Assembly (NCBI GenBank): GCA_004299545.1 | Contig: SCRB01000367.1 | Coordinates: forward strand, 1 to 7,422 | From: Rhizobiaceae bacterium | GTDB taxonomy: Bacteria > Pseudomonadota > Alphaproteobacteria > Rhizobiales > Rhizobiaceae | Reading direction: 5' to 3' | DNA length: 7,422 nt | Shown here: piece after piece, positions 5,959 to 7,422 of the stretch | How the letters are laid out: each line of letters begins with the position of its first letter | Numbering within the stretch: the stretch's first letter is position 1 | Notes under the pieces: model-generated | What the model saw: only the letters and a program-made list of their open reading frames with translations | Told to the model about the DNA's origin: nothing | Databases searched by the model: none | Position numbers and translations under genes: made by a program

Positions 5959-7064
5959 GCAGCCGCCGCGTCGTCGTCGAACTTCGCGGGAACCTCGAAG
6001 CTGCGGATATAGCGCTTTCCTGCCGCCCTTGCCCGCAGCATGCCCCGCGTCGGCAGTCCGATCCAGCATTCCGTAAAGTCGAGGATGGTACGCCGGATGC
6101 GCTGTTGCACGCGCCAGACGAGCGAGAAGCGGCGCTTTTCCAGATCGAACAGGATCGTATCGGGAAGGAGTTCTGCCTCGAATGTCGCATCGCCGCCCTT
6201 GAACAGCGTGATCGGCAGGGTCGTTTTCGGCAGGCGGAAGACCTCCCGCCCGCGCGGCGTGAGGTTGACCAGTTGCACTTCCTCGCTGCCTTTTGGATGG
6301 TCGATCTGCTGGTCGGGCGGCGCCATCTGGAAATAGCGCTCGTCGAAATCCTCCGGCAGGAAGGGGAAGACATTGTCGATCCAGTTCTGGTCGTAGGTGC
6401 CCCCATATTCGATGCGGCCGGGCCAGCCGCGCCCCATCGGACCGAAGCTCATCGGATGGTAGTCGCCGAAAGGCGAACGGATTTCCTCGCCGACGGCCTG
6501 CGTGTTGGGCAGCCTCAGGCCCGGGATGAAGCGCTGGCTCCTTGTTTGCGCCCAGCCTGTGCCGACCGGATTGCGCCGATAGGCGGCAGGCTGTCTGTCT
6601 TCCGGATCGAGCCGGTCGGTGCCGCCCCAGGCGTTGTCGTAGGATATGGGCATCTTGAGGAAAGGCTGCGGTGCCGTTGCGGCGAAGACGGGGCCGATGG
6701 CGCGCCACTCCCTGTGGCCGACCGCCTCGAAGCACTTCGACCAGTTGCCGACCTTGATGCCGACCGGCACCCGCCCCGCAGGCCGGCCGGCCGGAGCACA
6801 GGCGCAGCCATTGGCGATCACGTCGCAGTGCGGCTTGCGGAAGGCGAAATCCGTTTCCCATAGCGTTGCCGAATAGCCCGGCTCTCCGGTCTGCGTGTCG
6901 GCCATCACCAGCGGAACCTGCTCGGCCGACTTGCGCACAGGACCGTTTGGCGTATCGGGGAAGTCGAACGTGCCCTTCACCACGACCACGACATATTCAT
7001 GAGCGGCCTTGTCCATGCCCATCGTGAATTCGTGCACGAAGCCGGTCTGGTTCAGGATCTGCAT
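5955..7064 (-). CDS. DUF2169 protein, T6SS effector adaptor/chaperone
   Basis: This 369-residue protein matches DUF2169 nearly end to end. Motifs in order are VVVVKGTFDFPD (about 26-37), WETDFAFRKPHCDVIANG (69-86), KVGNWSK and HREWRAIGP (104-125), MPISYDNAWGGTD (138-150), RRNPVGTGW (163-171), the GLRLPN area, FGPMGRGWPGRIEYGGTYD (207-225), FLPEDFDERYFQMAPPDQQ (235-253) and the LxNLTPRGREVFRLP block. The C-terminus ends in a short Asp/Ala tail. In Agrobacterium a DUF2169 protein (Atu3641) is needed to load the DUF4150 effector Tde2 onto its VgrG. The same operon here holds a DUF4150 effector, so an adaptor role is well supported. The start at 7064 is chosen over a longer reading to 7298 because the family begins near MQILNQTGF, a good GAGG site is 7 bases upstream, and the upstream part lies inside tagF. 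It overlaps the tagF stop by one base (TGATG). Confidence 0.93.
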   Translation of the reverse strand: MQILNQTGFVHEFTMGMDKAAHEYVVVVVKGTFDFPDTPNGPVRKSAEQVPLVMADTQTGEPGYSATLWETDFAFRKPHCDVIANGCACAPAGRPAGRVPVGIKVGNWSKCFEAVGHREWRAIGPVFAATAPQPFLKMPISYDNAWGGTDRLDPEDRQPAAYRRNPVGTGWAQTRSQRFIPGLRLPNTQAVGEEIRSPFGDYHPMSFGPMGRGWPGRIEYGGTYDQNWIDNVFPFLPEDFDERYFQMAPPDQQIDHPKGSEEVQLVNLTPRGREVFRLPKTTLPITLFKGGDATFEAELLPDTILFDLEKRRFSLVWRVQQRIRRTILDFTECWIGLPTRGMLRARAAGKRYIRSFEVPAKFDDDAAAA

Positions 7065-7422
7065 CAGCCTGCCTCGCGCACGGTTGCGAAAAGCTCCTCC
7101 AATGCTTCCCGCGGAGCTTCGGGACTGGCCTCGATCGGCGACATGCCATCGGTCCAAAACAGCATGTGGCGGAAGGGGCGGCTCGTCGAAGGCAGTAGCC
7201 GCGGAAAGGGTTGGCTGGCCAGATCCTCGGCCAGCGCGTCGGCGTCCGTTTCCCGGTCGCGGCCTGCGACCAGAATGTCCTGGATGCGATCGAACCATGT
7301 GCCGGTAGCCGCGATCGTCTCCAGTCCGGCATGGGGGGAGGGAGCGGCGGCGGCAAGCGGAAAGCGGCGGCCGACGCGGTCGAAACTCGGGATCGCGACG
7401 CCCGCTACCGGCCCGCTTCGTT
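7064..7422 (-). CDS. tagF: TagF, T6SS-associated post-translational regulator (5' partial)
   Basis: I translated the minus strand from 7420 and found an open frame of 118 codons ending in TGA at 7066-7064. It enters from the right edge. Near its visible start is GVAIPSFDRVGRRFPLAAAA, which matches the TagF (TIGR03373/DUF2094) pattern PSxDRVGRxFPL. It is followed by WFDRIQDILVAG and an acidic helix with ALAEDLASQ. The last part holds FRHMLFWTDGM and ends in a helix, EALEELFATVREAG. TagF is usually a little over 200 residues, so roughly the N-terminal half is missing from the window. In Pseudomonas and Agrobacterium, TagF represses T6SS assembly after translation. Here it precedes the adaptor and effector genes in one operon and overlaps the DUF2169 start by one base. 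The frame has no internal start that would make a plausible short gene, so it is a cut gene and not a small ORF. Confidence 0.85.
   Translation of the reverse strand, partial: RSGPVAGVAIPSFDRVGRRFPLAAAAPSPHAGLETIAATGTWFDRIQDILVAGRDRETDADALAEDLASQPFPRLLPSTSRPFRHMLFWTDGMSPIEASPEAPREALEELFATVREAG
7068..7075 (-). promoter_or_regulatory. Ribosome binding site of the DUF2169 gene
   Basis: On the minus strand the bases read GAGGCAGG, and the GAGG core is 7 bases from the ATG at 7064. It lies within the last codons of tagF. It fixes the DUF2169 start at 7064 instead of the longer in-frame option. Confidence 0.6.

Noticed and set aside
5958..6861. Longer start for the ketoacyl-synthase-like gene (640 codons)
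   Set aside because: The added 301 residues are out-of-frame DUF2169 sequence. The family starts right at the ATG at 5958, which overlaps the DUF2169 stop.
5949..6863. A 304-codon open frame on the plus strand opposite the DUF2169 gene
   Set aside because: It lies wholly antisense to a gene with clear family motifs. Its translation is rich in Arg, Ala and Asp with no domain pattern, as expected for a shadow frame in GC-rich DNA.

Overview
The window is a type VI secretion system (T6SS) accessory and effector locus. GC content is high over most of it, and the closest layout I know is the DUF2169/DUF4150 effector module of Agrobacterium and its relatives. I therefore infer a Gram-negative proteobacterium, probably an alphaproteobacterium of the Rhizobiales. 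That placement is inference from gene content, composition and gene order, not from a search.

The layout is two operons facing tail to tail. The plus-strand operon (1-3041) encodes VgrG (the spike trimer, 5' end cut by the window), a small DUF6484 spike-associated protein, and a 114-residue protein that looks like the N-terminal part only of the TIGR02270 family. The minus-strand operon runs from the right edge down to 3047. In transcription order it encodes TagF (5' part outside the window), a DUF2169 protein, a degenerate beta-ketoacyl-synthase-like protein, a PAAR-like (DUF4150) protein with an unrecognised cysteine-rich C-terminal domain, and a beta-propeller-like protein that is probably its immunity partner. 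Minus-strand neighbours overlap by 1-4 bases, except for a 6-base gap before the immunity gene, so translational coupling is likely throughout. The two operons end 5 bp apart, inside a perfect 8-bp inverted repeat that may be a shared terminator.

Working model: VgrG carries a 25-turn octapeptide beta-helix and is the cargo carrier. The DUF4150 domain of the effector docks on the spike tip with help from the DUF2169 adaptor, as described for the Agrobacterium Tde2/Atu3641/VgrG2 set. The C-terminal half of the DUF4150 protein would be the toxin, and the propeller protein at the end of the operon would protect the producer. TagF at the head of the operon is a known post-translational brake on T6SS firing.

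The most novel parts are the toxin domain (about residues 142-324), its propeller partner, and the ketoacyl-synthase-like protein, which has lost the expected catalytic residues but is embedded in the delivery operon. Base composition drops around the toxin 3' end and the toxin/immunity junction, which fits a more recently exchanged cassette. There is no gene-free stretch longer than a few bases, and I see no RNA gene, CRISPR array, insertion sequence or prophage integration site.
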